DNA of 64,000 bases from Vibrio sp. Hep-1b-8 (GCF_006124995.1 NZ_QEWN01000143.1:1-64000), one strand, 5' to 3'. Counted from the stretch's first letter, positions 18,194-28,555 are shown. Notes: generated by a model from the letters alone, not told the origin. Numbers and translations: made by a program.

Positions 18194-18212
18194 GAGCGCA
18201 CCTCAAAATAAA

Positions 18213-18773
18213 TTATAAAAATTTTTGCAAGAGCTGGTCGGTTTCATAAAGAGGCAGGCCCACCACCGCGTAGTAACTTCCTTCTATACGCGTTACAAAT
18301 CGCCCACCAATTCCTTGAATACCATAACTACCAGCTTTATCGCACGGTTCACCCGTTTGCCAATATTGTTCTATTTCTTGTTCTGACAGGGTTTTAAACC
18401 ATACGTCTGTAGAGACCACTACAGTTTCTTGAATCTCTTGTGTTGCGACAGTCACCGCTGTCATCACCTGATGCGCTCGTCCAGAAAGCATCAATAACAT
18501 TTGTTTAGCATGCGCCAAGTCATGCGGCTTTTCCAATACCATATCGTCACAAACAACGATGGTATCAGAGCCAATCACCACTGATTCTGGTTCAAGCTTA
18601 GCCGCAGCCATAGCCTTATCTTTAGACAGCCGCGCGACGTATTGCTGTGCACTTTCTCCTGTCTTAAGACACTCTTCTACGTCGGTAACAACAACAGAAA
18701 ATGAGTAGCCTAACTGTGCAAGCAGCTCTTTGCGTCTCGGCGAGCCTGAGGCCAAAATCAGTGATGTATTCAT
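18213..18773 (-). CDS. maf: Maf nucleotide pyrophosphatase
   Basis: Maf/YhdE-type house-cleaning pyrophosphatase, which hydrolyses dTTP/UTP and modified nucleotides to the monophosphate. 186 residues. The signature ASGSPRRKELLAQLGY (about 8-23) and the catalytic Asp in VVIGSDTIVV (about 65-74) are present, followed by EKPHDLAHAKQML, GSYGIQGIGGRFV (about 147-159) and the C-terminal YYAVVGLPLYE. Directly downstream of mreD with a 3-base gap. Confidence 0.95.
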   Translation of the reverse strand: MNTSLILASGSPRRKELLAQLGYSFSVVVTDVEECLKTGESAQQYVARLSKDKAMAAAKLEPESVVIGSDTIVVCDDMVLEKPHDLAHAKQMLLMLSGRAHQVMTAVTVATQEIQETVVVSTDVWFKTLSEQEIEQYWQTGEPCDKAGSYGIQGIGGRFVTRIEGSYYAVVGLPLYETDQLLQKFL

Positions 18774-18776
18774 TTA

Positions 18777-19265
18777 TTATCGTATATGCCAATGGCGTCT
18801 AACGCGACGCATTAAGAGGAACATCCATGGCCAGAGTATGCAGTTAATCAAACCACTCCAAAGAGAAACGGGATTAAACGTTACATCCTGAATCAAATAC
18901 TCACCACAGAAGATCAGTACATCTAAGACCATCGACATAATGCCAATTAAAATGGCTTGCTGCCAAAGAGCCATGTTGCGAATCACAAGGAAGTTCAACG
19001 CCACCAGATAGACCACGATAGAGATCATCATACCGCGAATTCCTAGCGTTGAGCCGAGCAACAAGTCCCATAGAAGACCCAAAATCAGAGCACTGCCGAC
19101 ATTCACTCTATGAGGCAGAGCCAAAACCCAATAGCAAGCTACTAACAGCAACCAAGATGGGCGTAGTAGGTCAAGCATACCAGGCCAAGGAATGGTCTGG
19201 AGCGTCAATGCGATTAAGAAAGAGCAAGCAATGACAAGCTTACCTTTTAGAACACTATTCGCCAT
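18777..19265 (-). CDS. mreD: rod shape-determining protein MreD
   Basis: A 162-residue multi-pass inner-membrane protein of the elongasome, working with MreB, MreC, RodA and PBP2 to direct side-wall peptidoglycan synthesis. Hydrophobic segments are seen at about 8-25, 32-48, 55-75, 80-97, 101-120 and 133-152, with the conserved LRPSWLLLVACYWVLALPHRV and GLLWDLLLGSTLGIRG. The five-base gap to mreC supports co-transcription. Confidence 0.94.
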   Translation of the reverse strand: MANSVLKGKLVIACSFLIALTLQTIPWPGMLDLLRPSWLLLVACYWVLALPHRVNVGSALILGLLWDLLLGSTLGIRGMMISIVVYLVALNFLVIRNMALWQQAILIGIMSMVLDVLIFCGEYLIQDVTFNPVSLWSGLINCILWPWMFLLMRRVRRHWHIR

Positions 19266-19270
19266 TGGTA

Positions 19271-20140
19271 TTACTCCTCCAAATTCTCAGGCAGTACTTG
19301 TTGGATCTTCTCCTGACGAGAATCATTCGGCCATATCAATAGCAAGTAACGTAAGCGTTCAAAGTCGACCACAGGCTCCGCTTCAATCACAGCAAATTCA
19401 CGAGCAGTATCTCGCTCAACCTCGGCAACATGTGCCACAGGGAAGCCTTCTGGATAAATGCCACCTAAACCCGATGTCACTAATAGATCACCCTCTTCAA
19501 TATCTAAACTGATTGGGATGTGATCGAGATTGATACGATCTGACTTACCATTGCCCGAGGCGATAACTCGAATATCATTGCGAATCACTTGCACAGGAAT
19601 GGCGCTAAGGCTATCAGTCAACAGCAACACTCGGCTGTTGTGAGCCGACACGAAGGTGACTTGACCTACGATGCCTTTTTCATTAGCGACTGGTTGTCCG
19701 ACATAAACACCGTCAATCTGACCTTTATCTATCACCACTTGATGACGATATGGCGAGGTATCAACCGCCATGACTTCGGTCACCACTTTGCGTTCATCTC
19801 GAATAAATGATGAACCCAGTAGCTTTCGTAATCGCTGGTTTTCTTCACGATACTGATCAAGCAGCAGTAGATCGTTTTTAAGGCGTAACACCTCGCGCTT
19901 AAGCGTACGAGTGCTTTCCATATAATCTTGACGGATGTTAAAACGCTCATAAGCGCCATCAAACATTACGCGAGGAACATCCGCTAAATATTGGATTGGG
20001 GCTACTACACTATTGAGCAGATAACGTACGTGGGCAAATGCGCCTAAACGACTATCAGCCAGCATTAGGCTGGCTGATAGAATGACGGCAAAAAACAGAC
20101 GTAGCTGAAGTGAAGGTCCCCGGCCAAAAATAGGCTTCAT
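19271..20140 (-). CDS. mreC: rod shape-determining protein MreC
   Basis: Bitopic periplasmic scaffold of the elongasome, 289 residues. One N-terminal membrane segment (LQLRLFFAVILSASLMLAD, about 11-29) is followed by a coiled coil (about 70-105, LKREVLRLKNDLLLLDQYREENQ, shown in part) and a beta-domain pair containing DKGQIDGVYVGQPVANEKGIVG and LLVTSGLGGIYPEGFPVA, the MreC hallmarks. The C-terminus is short. It lies 53 bases downstream of mreB. Confidence 0.95.
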   Translation of the reverse strand: MKPIFGRGPSLQLRLFFAVILSASLMLADSRLGAFAHVRYLLNSVVAPIQYLADVPRVMFDGAYERFNIRQDYMESTRTLKREVLRLKNDLLLLDQYREENQRLRKLLGSSFIRDERKVVTEVMAVDTSPYRHQVVIDKGQIDGVYVGQPVANEKGIVGQVTFVSAHNSRVLLLTDSLSAIPVQVIRNDIRVIASGNGKSDRINLDHIPISLDIEEGDLLVTSGLGGIYPEGFPVAHVAEVERDTAREFAVIEAEPVVDFERLRYLLLIWPNDSRQEKIQQVLPENLEE

Positions 20141-20193
20141 AGAATATGAGATCCTTATCTTGCCAATCTTGGCGTAACGCCAAGATCAATCAA

Positions 20194-21316
<1,123 letters not shown>

Positions 21317-21389
21317 TTGAAGTGTAAACATGGGCTGAAACACGCAATTTCTAACAGATTCCTAACGATGGGCAAAAAAAACACAGAAA

Positions 21390-24300
21390 TTACTGCCCAG
21401 TTAAGCCCGGTTCACCTCTGAAGATCACCCGATCATTTCCTCGATAAATTCCGAACGTCACTACCGAAGAAGGATCCTCCTCACCATTTATTTCTGCCCG
21501 ATTGGCATCTTGCCAACGAAAACGCAACCAAGGTAGCTGATTGCTGGCATTGTCCAGCTCTAACCATACCTGCGTCTGCTGGCGAACATCTGAGGCATGA
21601 GTGGCAGTTATGGTTCGAGATTGGCCACCGGCTATTTGACCACCATCACCTAAGGTAACCTCAAAAGCGGTTTGATTAGGCTCAACCCAGATATTGCGAT
21701 TCTCGTCTGCATCGTTACTGCCATCCACCTCTGTGGAGCTATCTTCGGTGTTGGTAATAAAGCGACTGCCATCCCAGAACTCCACGCGCAGTGGAATTGG
21801 CAGTTCAGAGCTAACCGTTCCACCAACACTATCCAGCTCTATTCGTCCAAAACGAATATCCGGTTGCAGTGTCAGCACGCGAGGATCATCTTCACCTTCT
21901 GCTGGTGTTGGATAATCGACAGGATCTCTATTTGATACTCCGGTGTCAGTTATCGAGATATTTGATGCAGTGCCAGTTGCACCATTAAATGGACCATCTT
22001 GGTAGCCATCTGCCGCTGGCGCCTTTTCCCAGCACAGTTCACTTTCGCAATCAGTCGAAGGTGCAGCATCGTCCAATGTGAAAGTACCAATACTACGTTG
22101 TGATGTGAGTGCCCACTGTTTGCTCGGTGTGGGCGAGTTAAATCGCTCGGTAAAATCTGGCTCGAACAGAACAAAGCCCGCCGTTAAATCAGAATCAAAG
22201 CTAGCATAGTTTTGCACTGCCTGTTCCTGAGCGTTTAACGCTTCGACATCAAAGGACACACCGTTAAACGGCTGATTCATATAGGCGAAAGACTGGTTGC
22301 CTGGGTAATCCCAACTAGGGGTATTGACGACATTGAAGAACTTAGGATAAAAACGACCGATTTCCAGCTGATCAGCATCAAGATCCATCGTTAGGTAAGT
22401 TGCCCCTGTCGTAAACTGGACAGTACCAACCTCATTCCAATTGTGAGTCAGTTGTCTCGTTAGGTTACTACTATCGAAAGCGGGAATTGTACTGGGTGTG
22501 ACTATACCGCTGACTGCCGATGCCGTCGGGTAGATGGCACGATAAGTCACATTAAGTGGACCATTATCCAAGCCATAATTGCCTGTCTGAGGGTAGTCGC
22601 ATTGCTCAGACGCACTGCCTCTAGCGTCAACATGCACAATGGGAACATAGCTCACAGTAAAATCATCACCAGACGCCATAAAACCGGGACTGCCTGTTGT
22701 GGTTGCTGGGTTGAGGTTTGAGCTATTATTCACCTCAGCCACATTACACATTGCGATTTTCCATGGTCGCGAGTAGACATCAAACTGGCCTTGTAATGCA
22801 CCGCCTTCTACGGGGCAACGGCCATCATCACAGACAAAGCTGTTATCGGTCATCGTCACTCGAATATGACCAGACTCTTTAAAGGTAAAATCAGCGTTAC
22901 GATTCGAGTCTGTTAGTTGGGCACTAAAAGTGAAATCATTCGTATCAACCGAGGCGGAAGAGGGTCTTTGGTAGGAAAAACTCGCCGTAGGGCTTCCGGT
23001 ATAACCTAATGTGATCAACTGGCCACTATTACTACACGCTTTTACATCGACACTCGCCTGATTGTTCTGACCCGCAATCACATACTGATCTGCGACCTCA
23101 AATTTATACGGCACATACTTGATCTGATCCGTATCTTCAAACGTCTGCCCCTCTGTCGTGAGGCTCGCTTTCAGATCATAGTCTCCGACAGTGGAGGTTG
23201 GTAAGGTGGTTACTCGATATTGAGCAATACCATTTGCTTCAGCAATAAAATTAATGCTCAGGTTATTGCCATTTTCCTGAATTAAAGACGGTTGATAACC
23301 TGAAAGATAATTGCCATCGCTATCCAAAACATGGACCTCAACAATCTGGTCATCCCCAATCTCGCAGGTTAGATGATAGTTGTAGGGTTTGATGACGATT
23401 TGTGAGACCTCCACTGCAGGTTCACTGCAGCTCATTGGATAAATTTTGTTATTGGCTCCACTGATAGCAATACTATGCGCTGTTATGCCCCCTCGAATCT
23501 CGTTATTGCTACCATTGATAATAAAACCACTAGAGTCGATTGTTGCATCTGGATCGATATAGAAAAAAGCGTTCAGCTGATAATTGCCATTTTCACCAAA
23601 TGACGGAATTTTTACCGCTGAATCTTTACCATGACCAATTAGGAGCAGATTGTAACTATCTCCACCCTGATTAATTTTAACGCCCGGCTTTTCAAAATAG
23701 ATTTTTTTGTAATGAACTACGCTCTCAGCAATTACTTCAAGCTGCGCATCTTCTTCTGCAAACTTAAGCTCATTAAACCAGTACTCGCCTCCGCTCAAAA
23801 CAAGCTTAGCGTTTTCTTTAATAATAATATCTTTGTAATAACCACTCGATAATGAACACTCATCGTTAGTTTCACAGGTAAGGTCATTATTGCCTGCTGA
23901 ATAGTCCCCCGTAGGGACGGGTAGGGTCTTATATGTTTTGGATGAATCATACGTACAAACCGCAACTGATCCATTTGGATATTCACATAAATCATTAAGC
24001 TGGGTAACCGATAAGAAAGAGAATTGTGGATCATTACTGGTTGGGTAGATCCGAGTTCCAACAAATGGAGTAACCAGTAGTGAACCACTCGGAGCGGGAG
24101 TCGACGAATAGAAATTACTTTGTAAGCCTTCCGGTACGTAATCACATATATCAATTTCTACTGGTGGAGGGTTCACTCCTTCAGCACACTCAACATCACT
24201 CACACCATCAGAAGGAACCGGGGTGTGGCTACCATTCTCAAGGGTTTCTTTTTTGGTTTCGATAAACCGCCAGCCATTACCGTCATTACGATAATAAGTG

Positions 24301-24599
24301 AGTTCGCTTTGCTTATCTGAACTGTCATAATCACTAACAATCCTTATCTGATAAGTTTCACCAGTAACAAGATCTTGCTCATTGAATATGTACCTGTTGG
24401 AGGCCTCTTCGTCCTGCGTGTACCATATTGTGTAGCCATGGCTTCCTTGCTTAAGGAAAAAGCTCTGTTTATCATTAGAAGCAACCACAGTAGAAGATAC
24501 TGTAAAGTCTTTATTTCCCTGATATTTACATGCAGCGTAAGAGATACCAGAAAACAACATCAGCATAATACTTGCAAGTAACAGTTGAACTACTCTCAT
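21390..24599 (-). CDS. mshQ: MshQ, large putative MSHA pilus-associated adhesin
   Basis: A secreted protein of about 1070 residues encoded last in the mshBACDOPQ row. A signal peptide is seen (VVQLLLASIMLMLFSGISYA) with Cys right after the cleavage site (AC), although the lipobox is poor. Several Cys-rich beta domains follow, and the C-terminal third (about 600-1068) fits the DUF6701 domain of MshQ-like proteins, with repeated F-T-(L/V)-D and GRFYPKFFNV-type strands. MshQ homologues are proposed pilus-tip or pilus-associated proteins. The stretch at about 23600-24600 looks more AT-rich than the rest of the locus. GTG, ATG and ATG overlap the mshP stop; the ATG at 24599 has the best Shine-Dalgarno spacing (GGGAG, 5 bases). 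Confidence 0.88.
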   Translation of the reverse strand: MRVVQLLLASIMLMLFSGISYAACKYQGNKDFTVSSTVVASNDKQSFFLKQGSHGYTIWYTQDEEASNRYIFNEQDLVTGETYQIRIVSDYDSSDKQSELTYYRNDGNGWRFIETKKETLENGSHTPVPSDGVSDVECAEGVNPPPVEIDICDYVPEGLQSNFYSSTPAPSGSLLVTPFVGTRIYPTSNDPQFSFLSVTQLNDLCEYPNGSVAVCTYDSSKTYKTLPVPTGDYSAGNNDLTCETNDECSLSSGYYKDIIIKENAKLVLSGGEYWFNELKFAEEDAQLEVIAESVVHYKKIYFEKPGVKINQGGDSYNLLLIGHGKDSAVKIPSFGENGNYQLNAFFYIDPDATIDSSGFIINGSNNEIRGGITAHSIAISGANNKIYPMSCSEPAVEVSQIVIKPYNYHLTCEIGDDQIVEVHVLDSDGNYLSGYQPSLIQENGNNLSINFIAEANGIAQYRVTTLPTSTVGDYDLKASLTTEGQTFEDTDQIKYVPYKFEVADQYVIAGQNNQASVDVKACSNSGQLITLGYTGSPTASFSYQRPSSASVDTNDFTFSAQLTDSNRNADFTFKESGHIRVTMTDNSFVCDDGRCPVEGGALQGQFDVYSRPWKIAMCNVAEVNNSSNLNPATTTGSPGFMASGDDFTVSYVPIVHVDARGSASEQCDYPQTGNYGLDNGPLNVTYRAIYPTASAVSGIVTPSTIPAFDSSNLTRQLTHNWNEVGTVQFTTGATYLTMDLDADQLEIGRFYPKFFNVVNTPSWDYPGNQSFAYMNQPFNGVSFDVEALNAQEQAVQNYASFDSDLTAGFVLFEPDFTERFNSPTPSKQWALTSQRSIGTFTLDDAAPSTDCESELCWEKAPAADGYQDGPFNGATGTASNISITDTGVSNRDPVDYPTPAEGEDDPRVLTLQPDIRFGRIELDSVGGTVSSELPIPLRVEFWDGSRFITNTEDSSTEVDGSNDADENRNIWVEPNQTAFEVTLGDGGQIAGGQSRTITATHASDVRQQTQVWLELDNASNQLPWLRFRWQDANRAEINGEEDPSSVVTFGIYRGNDRVIFRGEPGLTGQ

Positions 24600-24601
24600 C
24601 A

Positions 24602-25018
24602 TCACTCCCTAACCCATACCTGCTGGCTACGCTGCATTTGATTTATCCCTGTTCCACAATTTGCTACTGAGGTCACCACATACATTTGAGTTCCATCCGC
24701 AAGTTGTCCACCTCTTGCCTGACAACTTACCTCAACACTCTGGCAACTGACCGTGGTTTGAAGATTTATCGCCGTCCCATCTATCGCTGCACATTGATTG
24801 GCCACTGAATCTGCGCCTGCAATATCATAAATCTCTTTTAGCGCCCACTCGTTGCCAGAGTGCGCTAACAGCGCTGCCTGCATCCCTATCACATCCTTCG
24901 AGTGACTATCACTATTTGACCAGCTAATACGGCTAAGGCTTGTTGCCAGAAACCCCATCACAACAAGCACAAAAATAATCACTATATATAAACTGCCTTG
25001 CTGTTTTTTACGGAACAT
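24602..25018 (-). CDS. mshP: MSHA minor pilin-like protein MshP
   Basis: 138 residues; N-terminal FRKKQQGSLYIVIIFVLVVMGFLATSL (shown in parts: basic leader, GS junction, then a 20-residue hydrophobic helix), comparable to PilX-type minor pilins although the usual Glu at +5 is absent. Four Cys residues occur in the C-terminal half. It overlaps mshO upstream by 11 bases and mshQ downstream, indicating translational coupling. Probable role in pilus assembly or tip complex. Confidence 0.85.
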   Translation of the reverse strand: MFRKKQQGSLYIVIIFVLVVMGFLATSLSRISWSNSDSHSKDVIGMQAALLAHSGNEWALKEIYDIAGADSVANQCAAIDGTAINLQTTVSCQSVEVSCQARGGQLADGTQMYVVTSVANCGTGINQMQRSQQVWVRE

Positions 25019-25733
25019 TTAGCACCTGTATCTGCTGCTGAAAGTTACTCGCTTCGTCTCCCTGCGCATTGTTAAACGTGATATCAACATCAACAATGCC
25101 ATTGGTCTGAACGGTTGCAGGAATGTAATCGAGCGTTCCATCTACGTCGGTGTCTGATAAGGGTAAATCATTATTACCATTCACCGCTCTGCGCAGTTGA
25201 CCACCAGCCAAACAGTAATCGACGCGACCATTAGGATTATAGATGTAATGACGATTCGACACTGAATTGCCAACTAAAGAAGACGCGGCATCTGGAATTA
25301 AAAAGGTATCGTTGCTGCTAGTGACATTGTTCAGTGGAAACACATTGTTCGTCGGATTTGCTTCGGTAGGATTAATGACTAGAGTCAGTTGGCCCAGATC
25401 GTCCGCAGTGACGCCTTGCTGACCGATAACAAACTGAATATCGTCCCCTGAAACCGCATAATAACCCGAGTCCAGAATCGGAAAAAAAGAGATACAACTA
25501 GTGGACTGTGCGATTACGCTGTTGCTACTAAGCATATTAGGCACCGCATGGCGAATCTCGCGCGACATTTTCTCCAATATAAATTTCGCCTGAGTTTGCA
25601 ATCGCTGACGTTCGACCGTATCCGAATAGCCTCTCGCACCCAGCTCAACAAAGCCAGCAATACCCAGCACCAGAATCGCGCCAACAATTAGGGTGATCAC
25701 CATTTCAATTAACGTGAAACCTTTGGCTTTCAT
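25008..25733 (-). CDS. mshO: MSHA minor pilin MshO
   Basis: 241 residues from the ATG at 25733, which overlaps the mshD TGA (TGATG). The type IV prepilin signal MKAKG^FTLIEMVITLIVG, with Glu at +5 of the mature protein, is clear. The body resembles PilW/GspJ-type minor pseudopilins (ETVERQRLQTQAKFILEKMSREI, shown in part, at about 34-56). Probable priming or tip subunit with MshC, MshD and MshP. Confidence 0.92.
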   Translation of the reverse strand: MKAKGFTLIEMVITLIVGAILVLGIAGFVELGARGYSDTVERQRLQTQAKFILEKMSREIRHAVPNMLSSNSVIAQSTSCISFFPILDSGYYAVSGDDIQFVIGQQGVTADDLGQLTLVINPTEANPTNNVFPLNNVTSSNDTFLIPDAASSLVGNSVSNRHYIYNPNGRVDYCLAGGQLRRAVNGNNDLPLSDTDVDGTLDYIPATVQTNGIVDVDITFNNAQGDEASNFQQQIQVLNVP

Positions 25734-26281
25734 CAATAGTTACCTCGATAAGCATCCAAGGTCACTGGAGTCTGGTCGGCGGCAGAAATCACTAGATTAA
25801 TTCTCTTTAAACTGGTTCCATCTGCATAAGTCACCTCAATATCCAAACGGAAATTACGGTAGCTGGAATCTCCTAGTAACAAATCTAAATCACGACATCC
25901 GTTGGCAGGTTGTTTCTGCCAACAACCAATAAAGTCATCGACATCGTTATATAACTGTGGACGAATGGCGTCAGCATCAACGCCCGCATCTTCCTCTGCA
26001 CCAAAGTCGTCCTCTGCGGTACAACTGACAACCGGCTGGCCAACAATGACTTCATCACAGCGAGCAAAGCCACCGCTCAAATCGCTGTTTTCATCGAAAC
26101 CACGCGCCAAAATTGAGGACATAACACTTTGTCCCAACGCCGCCGCTCTAGTTTGGTAGTAAGGGGCTGCTGAACGCGTTATTTGTGGCACGAGAAAACT
26201 GGTGATAGTCACCATAGCCAGCCCCATCACCACAATCACAATGATGCTCTCGATTAAGGTAAAGCCAAGTTTACGCTTCAT
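25733..26281 (-). CDS. mshD: MSHA minor pilin MshD
   Basis: 182 residues from the ATG at 26281, which overlaps the last base of the mshC stop. Prepilin signal MKRKLG^FTLIESIIVIVVMG with Glu at +5. The body contains RSAAPYYQTRAAALGQSVMS (about 33-52), typical of GspI/PilV-like proteins, and four to six Cys. An upstream in-frame start would add 18 residues without a leader-like sequence and is rejected. Confidence 0.92.
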   Translation of the reverse strand: MKRKLGFTLIESIIVIVVMGLAMVTITSFLVPQITRSAAPYYQTRAAALGQSVMSSILARGFDENSDLSGGFARCDEVIVGQPVVSCTAEDDFGAEEDAGVDADAIRPQLYNDVDDFIGCWQKQPANGCRDLDLLLGDSSYRNFRLDIEVTYADGTSLKRINLVISAADQTPVTLDAYRGNY

Positions 26282-26754
26282 TAGCACCCCCGTGGCGAAA
26301 CGTAACCAATGGCATTTATTTCCACCCCTGCACAAGTGCCATCTGTAGAACGCATTTCAATCAGGACAGGAGCAACAACATCACTCGGGCTCCCCAACAG
26401 ATCAAAATTGACTAGATCGCCAACATTAGAGCTAAAAGTAACGTCTTCAATCACCACCCAATCACTGCGACTTTGATTTTGAGCTGCACAGGCAGCTTGA
26501 GAGCCAATACAGTCGTTCAATAAGCGTAAGGAAAAGTTGCTATTGCCAACCACAGCATCAATATCGATATTCGATTGCATGCGGTTAACCTGAACCTGAC
26601 GAATAACCGAAATTACCTGCTCTTGAGCAACAAAGGGAGAGAAGCCAGAGGTACCGGAGTAGCGGCTAACGGCATATAGGGAGACAATCGCAATCAACAG
26701 GATAACGACAATTAACTCGACTAATGTAAAACCAGCGAACTTCGACTTAACCAT
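26281..26754 (-). CDS. mshC: MSHA minor pilin MshC
   Basis: 157 residues. Prepilin signal MVKSKFAG^FTLVELIVVILLI with Glu at +5. The remainder is GspH/FimT-like (FVAQEQVISVIRQVQVNRMQ, about 36-55), with Cys pairs at about 78/84 and 145/157. Starts a four-gene overlapping row mshC-D-O-P-Q. Likely part of the priming complex that starts MSHA assembly. Confidence 0.92.
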   Translation of the reverse strand: MVKSKFAGFTLVELIVVILLIAIVSLYAVSRYSGTSGFSPFVAQEQVISVIRQVQVNRMQSNIDIDAVVGNSNFSLRLLNDCIGSQAACAAQNQSRSDWVVIEDVTFSSNVGDLVNFDLLGSPSDVVAPVLIEMRSTDGTCAGVEINAIGYVSPRGC

Positions 26755-26846
26755 GCCTAGTACCGTGAAAGTGTCAGTTATTTTGAGTATATCAGTTGGC
26801 GTGATACTAAAAGCAGCAAATGGCCGATAAGAAAGAGAGTGTAAAG

Positions 26847-26871
26847 GAAAGGCCAGCGGAGCTGGCCTTTC
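26847..26871 (-). terminator. strong hairpin between mshA and mshC
   Basis: An 11-bp GC-rich stem GAAAGGCCAGC/GCTGGCCTTTC with a 3-base loop lies about 8 bases past the mshA stop, followed on the minus strand by CTTTACACTCTCTTTC. It is probably a partial terminator or 3' stabiliser that keeps major pilin mRNA above minor pilin mRNA. Confidence 0.75.
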
Positions 26872-26878
26872 AAATTAA

Positions 26879-27403
26879 TTAGTTAGCTGCCACTCCACAG
26901 AATCCGGCACCTCCTACTAAAGCTACCGTCGCTGGAGTATCAGCATTGGTAGCTGCTACATAACGAACACATTGCTCAGTAAACCCTGTTAAGCCAAGTT
27001 CAATCCAGTCATTAGCTTGATTTGTTACGTCATCCTGAGCTGAATCTAAAACAACAAACTCAGCTGACAAGTCCAAGGTTTGCACAATGCCGCCTAGGTT
27101 GGCAGCCGCATTGTTAACCGCCGTTGGATAGCCAAAATCATGTGCTATTCCACCAATCACCGTACCAGGATTCGCATCATCAACCCATGGCGAGTATTGG
27201 TTACGTTCAATACCATTGATCGCGGCACGACCGTATGAGATGCCCATAGAACCCGCGATTGCTCCTCGCAGACCTTCTAGTGATGCTTGTCGTGCATCGC
27301 CTTGTAAGTTCAAAAAACGTGGTGCCGCAGTGACGGCAAGAATACCCAAAATAACAATGACTACCACAAGTTCAATAAGGGTGAAACCGCCTTGTCTTTT
27401 CAT
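26879..27403 (-). CDS. mshA: MSHA major pilin MshA
   Basis: Major subunit of the mannose-sensitive haemagglutinin type IV pilus. 174 residues. Leader MKRQGG is cleaved before FTLIELVVVIVILGILAV (Phe +1, Glu +5). The body contains QASLEGLRGAIAGSMGISYGR (shown in part), GGIAHDFGYPTA, and the C-terminal disulfide region with Cys at about 143 and 170 (EQCVRYV...GGAGFCGVA). The C-terminal half is rich in Ala, Thr and Ser, possible O-glycosylation acceptors for the PglL at 45130. It is preceded by mshB (27-base gap) and followed by a strong hairpin. Confidence 0.97.
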   Translation of the reverse strand: MKRQGGFTLIELVVVIVILGILAVTAAPRFLNLQGDARQASLEGLRGAIAGSMGISYGRAAINGIERNQYSPWVDDANPGTVIGGIAHDFGYPTAVNNAAANLGGIVQTLDLSAEFVVLDSAQDDVTNQANDWIELGLTGFTEQCVRYVAATNADTPATVALVGGAGFCGVAAN

Positions 27404-27430
27404 CGTTCTATCTCTCTATTTTATAGCGCA

Positions 27431-27997
27431 TTACTGCAGAGTTACGGTCACACGACCCGTTTCAATTTCATAAACAAACTGATTTTCGCTATTACCCTCT
27501 TGCTGAATATAGGTGCAAGTTGAAGCCCCGTCATCAGCCTGAGCTGAATACTTAATATTTGAATCGGCCTCAGCTTGAGCAGTTGTGCCCACTCTTGGCG
27601 GATTCTGAAGTAGGTTAGACATGAGTTCGATACAAATATCATTGGTCAGTCCGGCAGGAAAACTATTGTCACCGTTGTTGATGGCATACGGATAGCCATC
27701 TCTAAAATCCCCACCAGATTGGTCAGAACTTGTAAGCCAAAAATCAACACCGTCATAGTTCACTGTATTACGTGTTGTACCATCAATGGTCACCGAGGGT
27801 CTCGCCTCTGCTTCCCACTGAGCTCTAGCCGATAACACGCCCGTCGCATATCCGCCAGCAACACCTTCAACACTGGCTTTTTTTGCTTCATCAGTCACGT
27901 CTAAAAAGCGCGGTAACGCCGCCACGGCAAGTAAACCTACCACGACAATGACCACGACCAACTCAACCAATGAAAAACCAGACTGTTTGTTAGCCAT
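27431..27997 (-). CDS. mshB: MSHA pilin protein MshB
   Basis: 188 residues. Prepilin signal MANKQSG^FSLVELVVVIVVVGLLAV with Glu at +5, and the long N-terminal helix continues into ALPRFLDVTDEAKKASVEGVAGG (shown in part). The body contains Cys at about 134 and 165. MshB is a pilin-like protein needed for MSHA production in V. cholerae. It opens the structural pilin operon, behind a consensus -10 (28028-28033). Confidence 0.94.
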   Translation of the reverse strand: MANKQSGFSLVELVVVIVVVGLLAVAALPRFLDVTDEAKKASVEGVAGGYATGVLSARAQWEAEARPSVTIDGTTRNTVNYDGVDFWLTSSDQSGGDFRDGYPYAINNGDNSFPAGLTNDICIELMSNLLQNPPRVGTTAQAEADSNIKYSAQADDGASTCTYIQQEGNSENQFVYEIETGRVTVTLQ

Positions 27998-28027
27998 AAA
28001 TTAATAACCTACTATTTAGTACACCGT

Positions 28028-28060
28028 ATTATACGGAATTTTCTTACTTCTGCTAGAAGC
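28028..28060 (-). promoter_or_regulatory. promoter of mshBACDOPQ
   Basis: On the minus strand a perfect -10, TATAAT, occupies 28033 to 28028, inside a CCGTATAATACGG palindrome. The -35 is weak (CTAGCA with a 17-base spacer). It lies about 30 bases upstream of the mshB ATG, in the gap after mshF. A promoter ahead of mshB is known in V. cholerae. Confidence 0.6.
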
Positions 28061-28066
28061 CAAACT

Positions 28067-28555
28067 TCAATTATGAGACTCAGCTAAGAATCCAACTTTA
28101 GCAGAAAACTTGTTACCGATCAGATTGATAGTGAACACTCTACCTTGCTGATAAAAATAGCTACAACTGTAGCTGGTGCCTATTGAATCATCGACTATCT
28201 TCCATGGCTCTTTACCTAGGATTTCTTTCTCTGGGTATAGAACCTCAAACCAAAAAATACAGCTATTCTGTCGGTCACTATCAAGCGGTTCAATCCACCC
28301 ACTATTAGTGTAGTTCAACACCCTACCATCAACCTCTAACGGCGTATTTCTCTTTGCCAATAACCACTGCTGCTTAAAGTAACTCGCTCGTTCAATCACT
28401 CTTTGCGTCGCCAGCAAAAAAGCAGAATCGTTGGCCTTAACTTCTACATTCTGCCACGCGAGTAGTAAGCTGAGAGTCAGAACCATCACCACCAGCAACC
28501 AAGTGATTAATCTTGAGCGCTGAAGGAACAGTGCCGCATTAACCCTTAATAGCAT
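28067..28555 (-). CDS. mshF: MSHA biogenesis protein MshF
   Basis: 162 residues from ATG 28555; the start overlaps the mshG stop by 17 bases. One N-terminal membrane segment (LITWLLVVMVLTLSLLLAW, about 15-33) is followed by a periplasmic domain with two or three Cys. Position after mshG and size match MshF, a small assembly protein of unproven function. An upstream in-frame start at 28594 lies within mshG and adds a Cys-rich stretch unlike a signal anchor. Confidence 0.87.
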   Translation of the reverse strand: MLLRVNAALFLQRSRLITWLLVVMVLTLSLLLAWQNVEVKANDSAFLLATQRVIERASYFKQQWLLAKRNTPLEVDGRVLNYTNSGWIEPLDSDRQNSCIFWFEVLYPEKEILGKEPWKIVDDSIGTSYSCSYFYQQGRVFTINLIGNKFSAKVGFLAESHN

